From Anaerococcus vaginimassiliensis (lineage in GTDB: Bacteria > Bacillota > Clostridia > Tissierellales > Peptoniphilaceae), in the NCBI RefSeq assembly GCF_900626155.1, contig NZ_LR130844.1:1054277-1118276 (forward strand): 64,000 nucleotides of DNA, in the 5' to 3' direction. Positions 7,936 to 14,918 of this stretch are shown in pieces. The notes beneath the pieces are model-generated. The model was not told the DNA's origin. It worked only from the letters and a program-made list of their open reading frames with translations, and ran no database searches. Both the position numbers and the translations under genes were made by a program. The number at the start of each line of letters is the position of its first letter. The first letter of the stretch is position 1.

Positions 7936-9793
7936 GGATTTACTCAAAGCTGACCTTATGATTTTTGATCTAAAGGCAGATGACAAGATGGGGGCAATTA
8001 ATGAGATTGCCAAGAATTTTCACGACAAAGGTTATGTGGAAAGCAAGGAAGAATTTAAAAAAGGACTAGTAGAAAGAGAAAGCCAAGGCTCAACTGCCCT
8101 AGGTGAATCCGTAGCTATCCCTCACACTAAAAACAAAACTGTCAAAGAACCTGCAGTATTATTTGCAAGAAAGATCGGTGGACTTGATTATGAAGCCCTA
8201 GATGGCGAGCCAACAGAAATATTTTTCGCAATAGGTGCTCCTGCCGGAGAAAATAACCTTCATGTAGAAACTTTGGCAGAGCTATCAAAGATGATTATGA
8301 AAGATGGTTTTATAGCTGATTTAAAAAAAGCTGAAAACCCAGAAGATATATATAAGGTTATAGAAAAATATTCAGAGCCTAAAAAAGAAGAAACAAAAGA
8401 AGTTGTTAGCCAAGAACCAACAAACGATATAAAACTACTAGCTGTAACTGCATGTCCAAACGGCATTGCCCACACATACATGGCGCAAGAAGCATTGGAA
8501 AAAGCAGCAACTAAGGCTGGAGTAAGTATCAAGGTAGAGACAAACGGATCTGACGGAACTAAAAACAAACTAACAGCAAGGGAAATAGAAGAAGCTGATG
8601 CCATAATCATAGCAGCCGACAAAAAAGTTGAAACAAACAGATTTGATGGCAAGAAAGTTATCCAAAGGCCAGTATCAGACGGGATAAGAAAATCTGACGA
8701 ACTTGTCAAAAAAGCTATAGAAGGCGATGCTAAAATATTTCATGCAGAAGAAAAATCAAAAGATTCAGATGAGGATAAAGAAGGTCAAAGTCTATGGCAA
8801 AAGATATATGGCGATCTTATGAATGGAATAAGCCACATGTTACCATTTGTAATCGGTGGTGGAATCCTCATGGCAATTTCCTTCTTAGTAGAAAGATTTG
8901 CTGGAGATAGCTCCCTTGCCTTTACTTTCCTTAATGGACTCGGATCAGATGCCTTTAGCTTCCTAATTCCAATCCTTGCAGGATTTATTGCAATGTCAAT
9001 CGGAGATAGACCAGCCCTAATGCCAGGTATGGTTGCAGGACTAATGGCAAGCCGTGGAGCAGGATTTATCGGTGGTTTAATCGGAGGATTTCTTGCAGGT
9101 TATGTAGTTAATTTACTAAAGAAATCCTTTAGAAACCTACCAAAATCAATTGAAGGCTTAAAACCAATGTTAATCTATCCTGTATTTGGCCTACTTTTAG
9201 TTGGTGCTTTGATGTATTTTATAGTAGATCCAATATTTACAGGAATAAATACTGTAATTAATAACTGGCTAATGAGTCTATCTGGTGCAAATATGCTCTT
9301 ACTTGGAGCGATCCTTGCAGGCATGATGGCAATAGACATGGGTGGCCCAATCAACAAAGCAGCATATGCCTTTGCTATAGGTGCCTTTACAGATACAGGT
9401 ATTGGTACATTTATGGCAGCTGTTATGGTTGGAGGAATGGTTCCACCAATCGCAATAGCAATTGCTACAACATTTTTCAAAGATAAATTTACAGAAGATC
9501 AAAGAAAAACAACAATCACAAACTATATCCTAGGACTAAGTTTCATCACAGAAGGAGCAATTCCATTTGCAGCTGCAGAACCAGGCAAGGTAATCCCAGC
9601 AAGTGTTATAGGATCAGTTATAGCAGGTGCAATCGTAGGAGGCTTTAACGTATCAGCTCCAGCCCCACACGGAGGAGTCTTTGTATTGCCAGCTATGTCA
9701 AGCTTAAGCCAAGCCCTAATCTTTGTAGGAGCTGTATTAGTAGGAGCAATAGTTGGTGGTCTAATCTACGGATTTATCAAAAAGAAAGACTAA
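7925..9793 (+). CDS. fruA: PTS fructose transporter subunit EIIABC
   Basis: Membrane phosphotransferase permease that imports fructose as fructose-1-phosphate. 622 residues in the order EIIA (1-150), EIIB (about 165-270), EIIC (about 290-620, hydrophobic). The EIIA phospho-histidine is His67 in SVAIPHTK; the EIIB phospho-cysteine is Cys177 in ACPNGIAHTYMA. The start is a TTG at 7925: the product then begins MEIRDLL, the expected EIIA N-terminus, and GAGGTTAAGG sits upstream; the next ATG (7960) would trim the first strand of EIIA. It overlaps fruK by 11 bases. A terminator follows, closing the operon. Confidence 0.96.
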   Translation: MEIRDLLKADLMIFDLKADDKMGAINEIAKNFHDKGYVESKEEFKKGLVERESQGSTALGESVAIPHTKNKTVKEPAVLFARKIGGLDYEALDGEPTEIFFAIGAPAGENNLHVETLAELSKMIMKDGFIADLKKAENPEDIYKVIEKYSEPKKEETKEVVSQEPTNDIKLLAVTACPNGIAHTYMAQEALEKAATKAGVSIKVETNGSDGTKNKLTAREIEEADAIIIAADKKVETNRFDGKKVIQRPVSDGIRKSDELVKKAIEGDAKIFHAEEKSKDSDEDKEGQSLWQKIYGDLMNGISHMLPFVIGGGILMAISFLVERFAGDSSLAFTFLNGLGSDAFSFLIPILAGFIAMSIGDRPALMPGMVAGLMASRGAGFIGGLIGGFLAGYVVNLLKKSFRNLPKSIEGLKPMLIYPVFGLLLVGALMYFIVDPIFTGINTVINNWLMSLSGANMLLLGAILAGMMAIDMGGPINKAAYAFAIGAFTDTGIGTFMAAVMVGGMVPPIAIAIATTFFKDKFTEDQRKTTITNYILGLSFITEGAIPFAAAEPGKVIPASVIGSVIAGAIVGGFNVSAPAPHGGVFVLPAMSSLSQALIFVGAVLVGAIVGGLIYGFIKKKD

Positions 9794-9810
9794 TCATAAT
9801 AATCATAAAA

Positions 9811-9844
9811 AAAAGAAGTTTTCTATTGGGAAAGCTTCTTTTTT
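9811..9844 (+). terminator. Terminator of the fructose operon
   Basis: Stem AAAAGAAGTTTTC/GAAAGCTTCTTTT with one G-T pair, loop TATTGG, then a T-run, 17 bases after fruA. Confidence 0.88.
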
Positions 9845-9881
9845 AGTGAAGATTAAATGAAAATTGAAAAAAATTTAAAAA

Positions 9882-9918
9882 TATAGAGAAGAAATGAGAT
9901 AATCAAATCTTCTCTATA
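9882..9918 (-). terminator. Terminator of the small membrane-protein gene (minus strand)
   Basis: TATAGAGAAG (9882-9891) pairs with CTTCTCTATA (9909-9918); on the minus strand the hairpin is followed by T-rich sequence. It lies just after the stop at 9929. Confidence 0.6.
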
Positions 9919-9928
9919 AAGCAAATTT

Positions 9929-10261
9929 CTAATTTATACTTGAAAGATATTTGTAAACATATATAGGAGCAATCAAAGCACCCAATATACTGTTAAATCT
10001 AAATAATAGCCAACTTTCGGTCTTACCTTTATCTGTAGAAATATTTAGAGCTGGAAATATATAAGGGATTACTACAATAGAAAGTATTCGTAGAAATAAG
10101 ACTAAATACTTATTTAAACTAGTAGTTCCCAAAAATACATTGACTGCGGAAACTACAACTATTACGACAATCCAAGCTATAACTGTAGCTATGTAATCTC
10201 CAGTTTTCTCGGGTTTTTCAACAGATTGCCACAAGGCTGCTTTTAACATTTTTATAGGCAT
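9929..10261 (-). CDS. Hypothetical small membrane protein
   Basis: 110 residues of no family I recognise. A cytoplasmic N-terminus (MPIKMLKAAL...) is followed by about three hydrophobic segments (about 23-45, 50-70, 88-107). A GAGGAG ribosome-binding site eight bases before the ATG and an own terminator support a real gene. It lies between the fructose operon and the bacteriocin-like pair but is separated from the latter by about 400 bases, so a link is not evident. Confidence 0.65.
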   Translation of the reverse strand: MPIKMLKAALWQSVEKPEKTGDYIATVIAWIVVIVVVSAVNVFLGTTSLNKYLVLFLRILSIVVIPYIFPALNISTDKGKTESWLLFRFNSILGALIAPIYVYKYLSSIN

Positions 10262-10463
10262 TAAAACTCTCCTCTATAATTATAAATGCTTGTCGCTTTG
10301 GAAACGTCTTTCATTATTTTTACTACCCTAATATTTTTCAGAGTAAACATGTGATCTGTTGAATAGCAATTTATAATTAAGGTATACTCTATTTAGCCAC
10401 AAGTCAATATAATTATTTCTTAAAGTATAATTAAATAAGATAATATGTATTGTAGGAGGGAGC

Positions 10464-10577
10464 ATGGAATCAGAAGAATTTAGCTTGTCTAAAATAACTG
10501 AGAAAATAATAAATAGAATACAAAAATCAACTGATTTATCTTTTTCAAGCACGATTTTTATATGCCTACTTACTTAA
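10464..10577 (+). CDS. Possible small protein (37 aa), unrecognised
   Basis: ATG at 10464 is preceded by a near-perfect ribosome-binding site (AGGAGGG, three to four bases away) and opens 37 codons (MESEEFSLSKITEKIIN...) to a TAA. The product has an acidic start, an amphipathic middle and a hydrophobic C-terminus (STIFICLLT). TATAAT-like sequence lies upstream near 10430. It could be a small peptide or the truncated 5' end of a lost gene. The stretch from 10262 to 10657 otherwise shows no gene. Confidence 0.3.
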   Translation: MESEEFSLSKITEKIINRIQKSTDLSFSSTIFICLLT

Positions 10578-10616
10578 AAAACTTAGAACGAAAAATATGG
10601 CATTTAATTTTAGACG

Positions 10617-10651
10617 ACAAAAAAAGGCAGGATTTTAAGATACCCTGCCTT
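10617..10651 (-). terminator. Terminator of the bacteriocin-like pair
   Basis: On the minus strand AAGGCAGG pairs with CCTGCCTT and is followed by a run of seven T (complement of the A-run from 10618). It lies seven bases after the stop at 10658. Confidence 0.88.
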
Positions 10652-10657
10652 CCCTTA

Positions 10658-10984
10658 TTATTTTCTAAGTAAATTTTTCTTTCGACTAAATAAAAGTGCA
10701 TATACAGCACCTAAAATAGCCATAATTAATCTAGAAGCACCATAAGGTAAATTTATTCGTGGTATTAATATTACTTCTAGAACAAATAACATATCATAGT
10801 ATACAATATTAGATTTATGTTTTTTGAATAAATCGTTGTTGTTCACTGTTAATATTATTAAGGATATTACAAATATAGAAATCCAAAAGTAAGACAATGA
10901 GTCTTCTCTGCCTATATTACTATAATATCCCACACTTGAAATTATCATAACGATATATGGAAGTAAGTTTAATTTTTTAATCAT
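10658..10984 (-). CDS. Small hydrophobic membrane protein, possible immunity protein
   Basis: 108 residues with about four hydrophobic segments (about 8-22, 31-47, 63-76, 83-100) and a basic C-terminal tail (SRKKNLLRK). I do not recognise the family. The ATG lies 15 bases after the stop of the secreted-protein gene upstream, with only a weak ribosome-binding site, and a shared terminator follows, so the two form an operon with translational coupling. Position and size are those of a bacteriocin immunity protein, but that role is inferred from context only. Confidence 0.6.
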   Translation of the reverse strand: MIKKLNLLPYIVMIISSVGYYSNIGREDSLSYFWISIFVISLIILTVNNNDLFKKHKSNIVYYDMLFVLEVILIPRINLPYGASRLIMAILGAVYALLFSRKKNLLRK

Positions 10985-10999
10985 AATAATCTGTACCTA

Positions 11000-11656
11000 T
11001 TAATAATATCCAATGTCTAATGGAGGATATGAAGCTACTGGTTTAATATATATTCCTTGATTTGTAGCTATTGCATAAGTTACTCTAACACATAATTCTG
11101 TTAAAGATGGTGCAGCTAATAATGATACTATTGTTGTTATAATTGATCCTACAGGGCCACTTAATGCTGTAGAGATAGATAATAAAGCTGAATACATAGC
11201 TGCAGGACCAGCACTAGAAGCTGCCGATAAAACAGCAAATGCACCACCCTGCAAATCACTATGTGAAATATATAGCGTACCATTTGATACACTAGCATAT
11301 GGTGTTGCAACAGGTTTATTATCTTTTTCATCTAAATTTACCTCTTTGTTTAATACAGTTTCACTTAATGTTTGATAATCTTTTTCTGTAAAACCATATT
11401 CATTAATTAATTGATCTTTAGTAAGAGATATTTTTAGAATATTATCATCAAAATAGTAAAATTTACTTACAGAAACAACCTTATTTAAATATTTTAGATC
11501 TTCATCATTTAATTCTGCATCACTTGCGAAATATCTATTATCATTTTGATTAATATTAGAGTTATCACTTGCATATGAAATACTGCGTCCTATTGGAGTA
11601 AGGACAAATGATGCTACTAGTAGAATACTTAAAAATGATTTTAGTTTACTTTTCAT
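11000..11656 (-). CDS. Secreted protein with hydrophobic Ala/Gly-rich C-terminus, bacteriocin-like
   Basis: 218 residues. Residues 1-29 are a Sec signal peptide (basic start, hydrophobic core, cut likely after SYA). A polar region follows (about 30-110) with a D-x-E-L-x-x-E-D-L-K-Y-L motif. From about 130 to 195 the sequence is strongly hydrophobic and rich in Ala, Gly and Ser (GGAFAVLSAASSAGPAAMY...), then a Tyr/Pro-rich end. The layout resembles large hydrophobic bacteriocin-like proteins of lactic acid bacteria, recalled loosely rather than as a named family. A strong AGGAGG precedes the ATG. The small membrane protein follows 15 bases later. Toxin function is inference; a surface or signalling role is possible. 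Confidence 0.6.
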   Translation of the reverse strand: MKSKLKSFLSILLVASFVLTPIGRSISYASDNSNINQNDNRYFASDAELNDEDLKYLNKVVSVSKFYYFDDNILKISLTKDQLINEYGFTEKDYQTLSETVLNKEVNLDEKDNKPVATPYASVSNGTLYISHSDLQGGAFAVLSAASSAGPAAMYSALLSISTALSGPVGSIITTIVSLLAAPSLTELCVRVTYAIATNQGIYIKPVASYPPLDIGYY

Positions 11657-11699
11657 TTATATATTTCCTCCTTTTTATTTTTTAAAATTATCACTTAAC

Positions 11700-11727
11700 A
11701 GTTATTCTATTAAAGCTCGAATAACCG
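11700..11727 (-). promoter_or_regulatory. Inverted repeat in the leader of the bacteriocin-like gene
   Basis: GTTATTC (11701-11707) and GAATAAC (11719-11725) can form a hairpin, extended by flanking pairs, about 45 bases before the start codon. There is no T-run directly after it, so an operator or mRNA-stability structure is more likely than a terminator. Confidence 0.35.
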
Positions 11728-11900
11728 TCTTACTTTTTTGTTACCCGAATTGATATAACATAAACAAAAAATATTATATGCCTTAGCGCCTAAAAACGCT
11801 TAAAACGCAAAATATGAAGCATAATTGCTAAAGTTTTAAAATTATAATTCCTATAATCGATTATAAAGTATAGTCCTAATAGAAAAAGAAAGGAATGTTT

Positions 11901-12950
11901 ATGACTGATAAGAAAAGAAAAAGTGGGAATGTATTTTTGAGGCTGATATTAGCATTATTTGTTATTTTTTCTGCTGGTATTGGCATGAATAAAGTGTTAA
12001 ATACCGACTTTGAAGATTTGAGTGATTTGGATAAGGATGTTATTTCTGAGTATGACAAGTTCATAGCCAGTGGTGAAAGCTTGTGGAAAGATTACAAGCT
12101 AGAAGATAAGGACTTGGTATTTGTAAATAAGAATGCTTTTGGCAGGGCCTATCTTATCACTAAAAATGATATTTCTAGTATATTTGCGAAAGAGATAAAT
12201 TTTTATAAGAAAAAACCTTACAAGGTCTATAGAATCTCTAGATTTTATCCCAAAAGAATTAACTATATAATGGGTAATTTCAACACTAATGGCAAAACTT
12301 ATAAACTCTTAGGTTTAGATAATATTTTCTATGTCAAATACACAGATGAATCTATAAGTAAAAAGCTTACGAGCAAACACTTTATGCCGAATCTTGCTCA
12401 TGAGGCATACCATTATTATATGCAAGGAGATTGGAAGAATCTAAGTTTTAGAGGTTTATCATATGATGAAGATGAGCTTAATCTTCTGGATAGAGAATAT
12501 CAAATCTTAGATGAGATCAATAATGGTATTGATAATGATATTTCAAAAGATGAACTATTAGAGCTTACAAGGTCTTACCTTGATATCATGGATGAAAGAA
12601 TTAAAAATACGGATAAGGAAAAGCTAGGAAGTGAACTTTTTGAAGAATCCATGGAAGGAATAGCAAATTATATTACTATAAAAACATCAAAGATAGTGGG
12701 ATACGATTACGATGTAATGTATTTTGAAAATACAAAAGATGTCAATTTCTCTGATGTTGTTCCTACTATAAGAAAAGGAGACGTAGGTCAAGATATTTTA
12801 GGAGAAAAGATAGTTTACGAATCGGGAGCTGTCCTTACTAAACTAATCGAAAGGTTAGAAGATGACGATACTTGGCAAGATGAGATTAATAGGAGAGGAA
12901 GTAAGGATTTAACCTTATACAGTTTCTTAAAAGAAAATTATGGAAAATGA
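11901..12950 (+). CDS. Membrane-anchored putative zinc metallopeptidase (HEAYH motif)
   Basis: 349 residues; family not recognised. A single N-terminal membrane segment (about 9-28, NVFLRLILALFVIFSAGIG) with a basic cytoplasmic start should place the rest outside the cell. The motif LAHEAYHYYMQGDW contains HExxH (His167, Glu168, His171), and a downstream EESMEGIANY offers Glu252 as a third zinc ligand, the gluzincin arrangement. I choose the ATG at 11901 because AAAGGA is six bases before it; the in-frame ATG at 11895 abuts that site. An M18 aminopeptidase gene follows after 30 bases but with its own promoter-like sequence. Substrate unknown. Confidence 0.7.
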   Translation: MTDKKRKSGNVFLRLILALFVIFSAGIGMNKVLNTDFEDLSDLDKDVISEYDKFIASGESLWKDYKLEDKDLVFVNKNAFGRAYLITKNDISSIFAKEINFYKKKPYKVYRISRFYPKRINYIMGNFNTNGKTYKLLGLDNIFYVKYTDESISKKLTSKHFMPNLAHEAYHYYMQGDWKNLSFRGLSYDEDELNLLDREYQILDEINNGIDNDISKDELLELTRSYLDIMDERIKNTDKEKLGSELFEESMEGIANYITIKTSKIVGYDYDVMYFENTKDVNFSDVVPTIRKGDVGQDILGEKIVYESGAVLTKLIERLEDDDTWQDEINRRGSKDLTLYSFLKENYGK

Positions 12951-12968
12951 AGGAAATAAATAATTGGG

Positions 12969-12974
12969 TATCAT
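12969..12974 (+). promoter_or_regulatory. -10-like box placed for a leaderless M18 aminopeptidase mRNA
   Basis: TATCAT (12969-12974) ends six bases before the ATG at 12981, and no ribosome-binding site lies close to that ATG (the nearest AAGGAA is about 25 bases up). No convincing -35 is seen, so readthrough from the upstream gene remains possible. Confidence 0.3.
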
Positions 12975-12980
12975 ATTAGT

Positions 12981-14255
12981 ATGGAAAATAAAGAATTTAT
13001 AAAAGATTTAATAAAATTTATTGACGAGAGTCCAGTTTCCTATTATGCGGTAGAAAATGCTCGCAAGATTTTAAAGGAAAATGGCTACACAGAACTATTT
13101 GAAAATGAAAAGTGGGATATAAAAGCAAAGGGCAAATATTTTGTAGTTCGTGACGGGACTGCTCTTTTTGCAATAAACCTTGGAGAAGATATTAAAGATG
13201 GTTTTGATATAATTGGCTCCCACACAGAAAGTCCAACTTTTAAACTAAAATCCAATCCGGAAATGGCAGAAAATGGATATCTCAAGCTAAATGTTGAAGT
13301 ATATGGAGGAATGATTTATTCAACATGGCTTGATAGGACTTTATCACTTGCTGGAAAAGTCGTTTACGAAAAAGAGGGAAAGCTATTATCTAGTTTAATA
13401 AATATAGATAAAGACCTACTAACTATACCAAATGCTGCAATTCATATGAATAGAAGTGTAAACAAGGACTTTTCTTACAACCCACAGGATAATTTGTATC
13501 CTATAATTACTACTATAAAAGATACTGCCCAAAAGGACGGATACATCCAAAAAATTATAGGAGAAGAGCTAGGAATTGACCCAAAATCCATAATAGATTA
13601 TGATTTGTCTTTATACGATAGACAAAAAGGGGTGGTCATAAATGACATGTATCAAATAGGTAGGATTGACAACCTTGGATCTGTCCACGCCTCACTTATG
13701 GCCTTTGTAAATGCTGATTCTACAAAGACAAATGCCTTAATTTTAAATGATAACGAGGAGATTGGTTCAAGGACAAGAACAGGTGCTTTCTCACCATTTT
13801 TAGGAGATTGCCTAAAGAGGTTTACTCTTTTAAGTGGGGGAAATGAGGAAGATTATCAAATAGCAATTGAAAACTCATTTTTGATAAGCGCCGACCAAGC
13901 TCACGCAATCCATCCAAACTTTAAGGGATTTTCTGATCCAACTAACGAGGTAAGGATGAATGAGGGACTAGTGATAAAGATTGCTGCAAATGGAGCTTAC
14001 AGCACAAATATTACTAGCAAGGCAAGAATAGTTAAAATTGCAAGAGACTTAGGATTAAACTTACAAACCTTCCACAACAGAAACGATAAACAAGGAGGAT
14101 CTACTATTGGTCCAATAGCCTCAGCAAATTTGGGTATAAGAAGTATAGATGTCGGTGAGCCAATTCTTGCCATGCATTCTATAAGAGAGCTTGGCGGAAC
14201 CTATGATCACTTTGACGCTTATAAGATTTACAAGAGATTTTACGAGGAGGACTAG
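12981..14255 (+). CDS. apeB: M18 family aminopeptidase (aspartyl aminopeptidase type)
   Basis: Cytosolic dinuclear-zinc aminopeptidase that removes N-terminal, often acidic, residues from peptides. 424 residues, the family's usual length. Metal and catalytic motifs seen in order: GSHTESP (His in the first), DNLGSVHA, NDNEEIGS (catalytic Glu and zinc Glu), SADQAHAIHPN and a C-terminal MHSIRELGG. The N-terminus (about residues 5-30) matches the family. The gene is followed after two bases by the thiamine-binding protein gene, so the two are co-transcribed. It would act on peptides imported by the ABC transporter encoded from 14919. Confidence 0.95.
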   Translation: MENKEFIKDLIKFIDESPVSYYAVENARKILKENGYTELFENEKWDIKAKGKYFVVRDGTALFAINLGEDIKDGFDIIGSHTESPTFKLKSNPEMAENGYLKLNVEVYGGMIYSTWLDRTLSLAGKVVYEKEGKLLSSLINIDKDLLTIPNAAIHMNRSVNKDFSYNPQDNLYPIITTIKDTAQKDGYIQKIIGEELGIDPKSIIDYDLSLYDRQKGVVINDMYQIGRIDNLGSVHASLMAFVNADSTKTNALILNDNEEIGSRTRTGAFSPFLGDCLKRFTLLSGGNEEDYQIAIENSFLISADQAHAIHPNFKGFSDPTNEVRMNEGLVIKIAANGAYSTNITSKARIVKIARDLGLNLQTFHNRNDKQGGSTIGPIASANLGIRSIDVGEPILAMHSIRELGGTYDHFDAYKIYKRFYEED

Positions 14256-14257
14256 AA

Positions 14258-14554
14258 ATGGCAGTAGTAGAAGTATGTCTAATACCAATAGGAACAAAAG
14301 AAACATCAGTGAGCAAATACGTAGCAGAAGCTGAGAAAATCTTAATGGCAGAAGGTGTAAAATATAAACTAAACCCTATGGGAACAGTAATAGAAGCAGA
14401 TGCTGACAAGGCATTAGAAGTTATAAGGAAAATGCAAGAGTCTGTCTTTGACAAGGGGGCAGATAGGGTGTATTCTGTCATCAAAATGGACGATAGAAGA
14501 GACAAAAACGCTAGTATGGAACAAAAAATTAAATCAGTAGAAGATAAACTATAA
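14258..14554 (+). CDS. Thiamine-binding protein, MTH1187/YkoF-like (UPF0045)
   Basis: 98-residue ferredoxin-fold protein of the MTH1187/YqgV family, members of which bind thiamine as oligomers (family knowledge). It starts VEVCLIPIGTKETSVSKYV and ends in a charged helix typical of the family. GGAGG precedes the ATG and it follows the aminopeptidase stop by two bases. No thiamine riboswitch is visible nearby, so a thiamine role here is from family membership only. Confidence 0.87.
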   Translation: MAVVEVCLIPIGTKETSVSKYVAEAEKILMAEGVKYKLNPMGTVIEADADKALEVIRKMQESVFDKGADRVYSVIKMDDRRDKNASMEQKIKSVEDKL

Positions 14555-14559
14555 ATCAG

Positions 14560-14591
14560 GAATGAACCCTCTAGCGGTTCATTCTTTTTTT
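14560..14591 (+). terminator. Terminator after the thiamine-binding protein gene
   Basis: Perfect stem GAATGAACC/GGTTCATTC around CTCTAGC, followed by seven T. Confidence 0.93.
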
Positions 14592-14601
14592 ATCTAAAAT
14601 C

Positions 14602-14630
14602 TTGTTAAAAGTTTATAAATATGTTAAAAT
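14602..14630 (+). promoter_or_regulatory. Promoter for the leader of the peptide transporter operon
   Basis: TTGTTA (14602-14607), 17-base spacer, TAAAAT (14625-14630). It lies 290 bases before the transporter's first gene, leaving a long leader. Confidence 0.55.
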
Positions 14631-14918
14631 ATTGTCAATGAATCTTTTGGAGGCGATATGGAAAGGAAATAAAAAATGTCAAAAATAGCCCAATTTCTTT
14701 TAGTAAATAAATAAGATTTATGGGGAAAATATTATCTACTAAAGAAATTAAATTTGGCATTGATCGGAATGAAAAAAACAAAAATACAAGTACAATGCGT
14801 AAAGGAAATATGAAGGTTACTAGAAGTAAACCTAGTAAGGGCGTGCCTTTTTTATTTAATGGATATTGTTACAAAATTAACTAACAGTTAGATTTTAACT
14901 CACATATTAGGAGGAATT
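14631..14918 (+). other. Long leader of the peptide transporter with micro-ORFs and a terminator-like hairpin
   Basis: A very good ribosome-binding site (TTGGAGG) serves a four-codon reading frame at 14658-14672 (MERK). Next comes a 12-codon frame and a 54-codon frame (14720-14884, Lys-rich, no ribosome-binding site). Near the end, TTACTAG (14817-14823) pairs with CTAGTAA (14832-14838); AAGG/CCTT can extend it and six T follow (14848-14853), resembling an attenuator. It matches no riboswitch or T-box class that I know. It could equally be decayed sequence. Confidence 0.35.

Noticed and set aside
14720-14884. 54-codon frame in the peptide-transporter leader as a real gene
   Set aside because: No ribosome-binding site, no recognisable domain, and it overlaps the attenuator-like hairpin, so it is only described as part of the leader.
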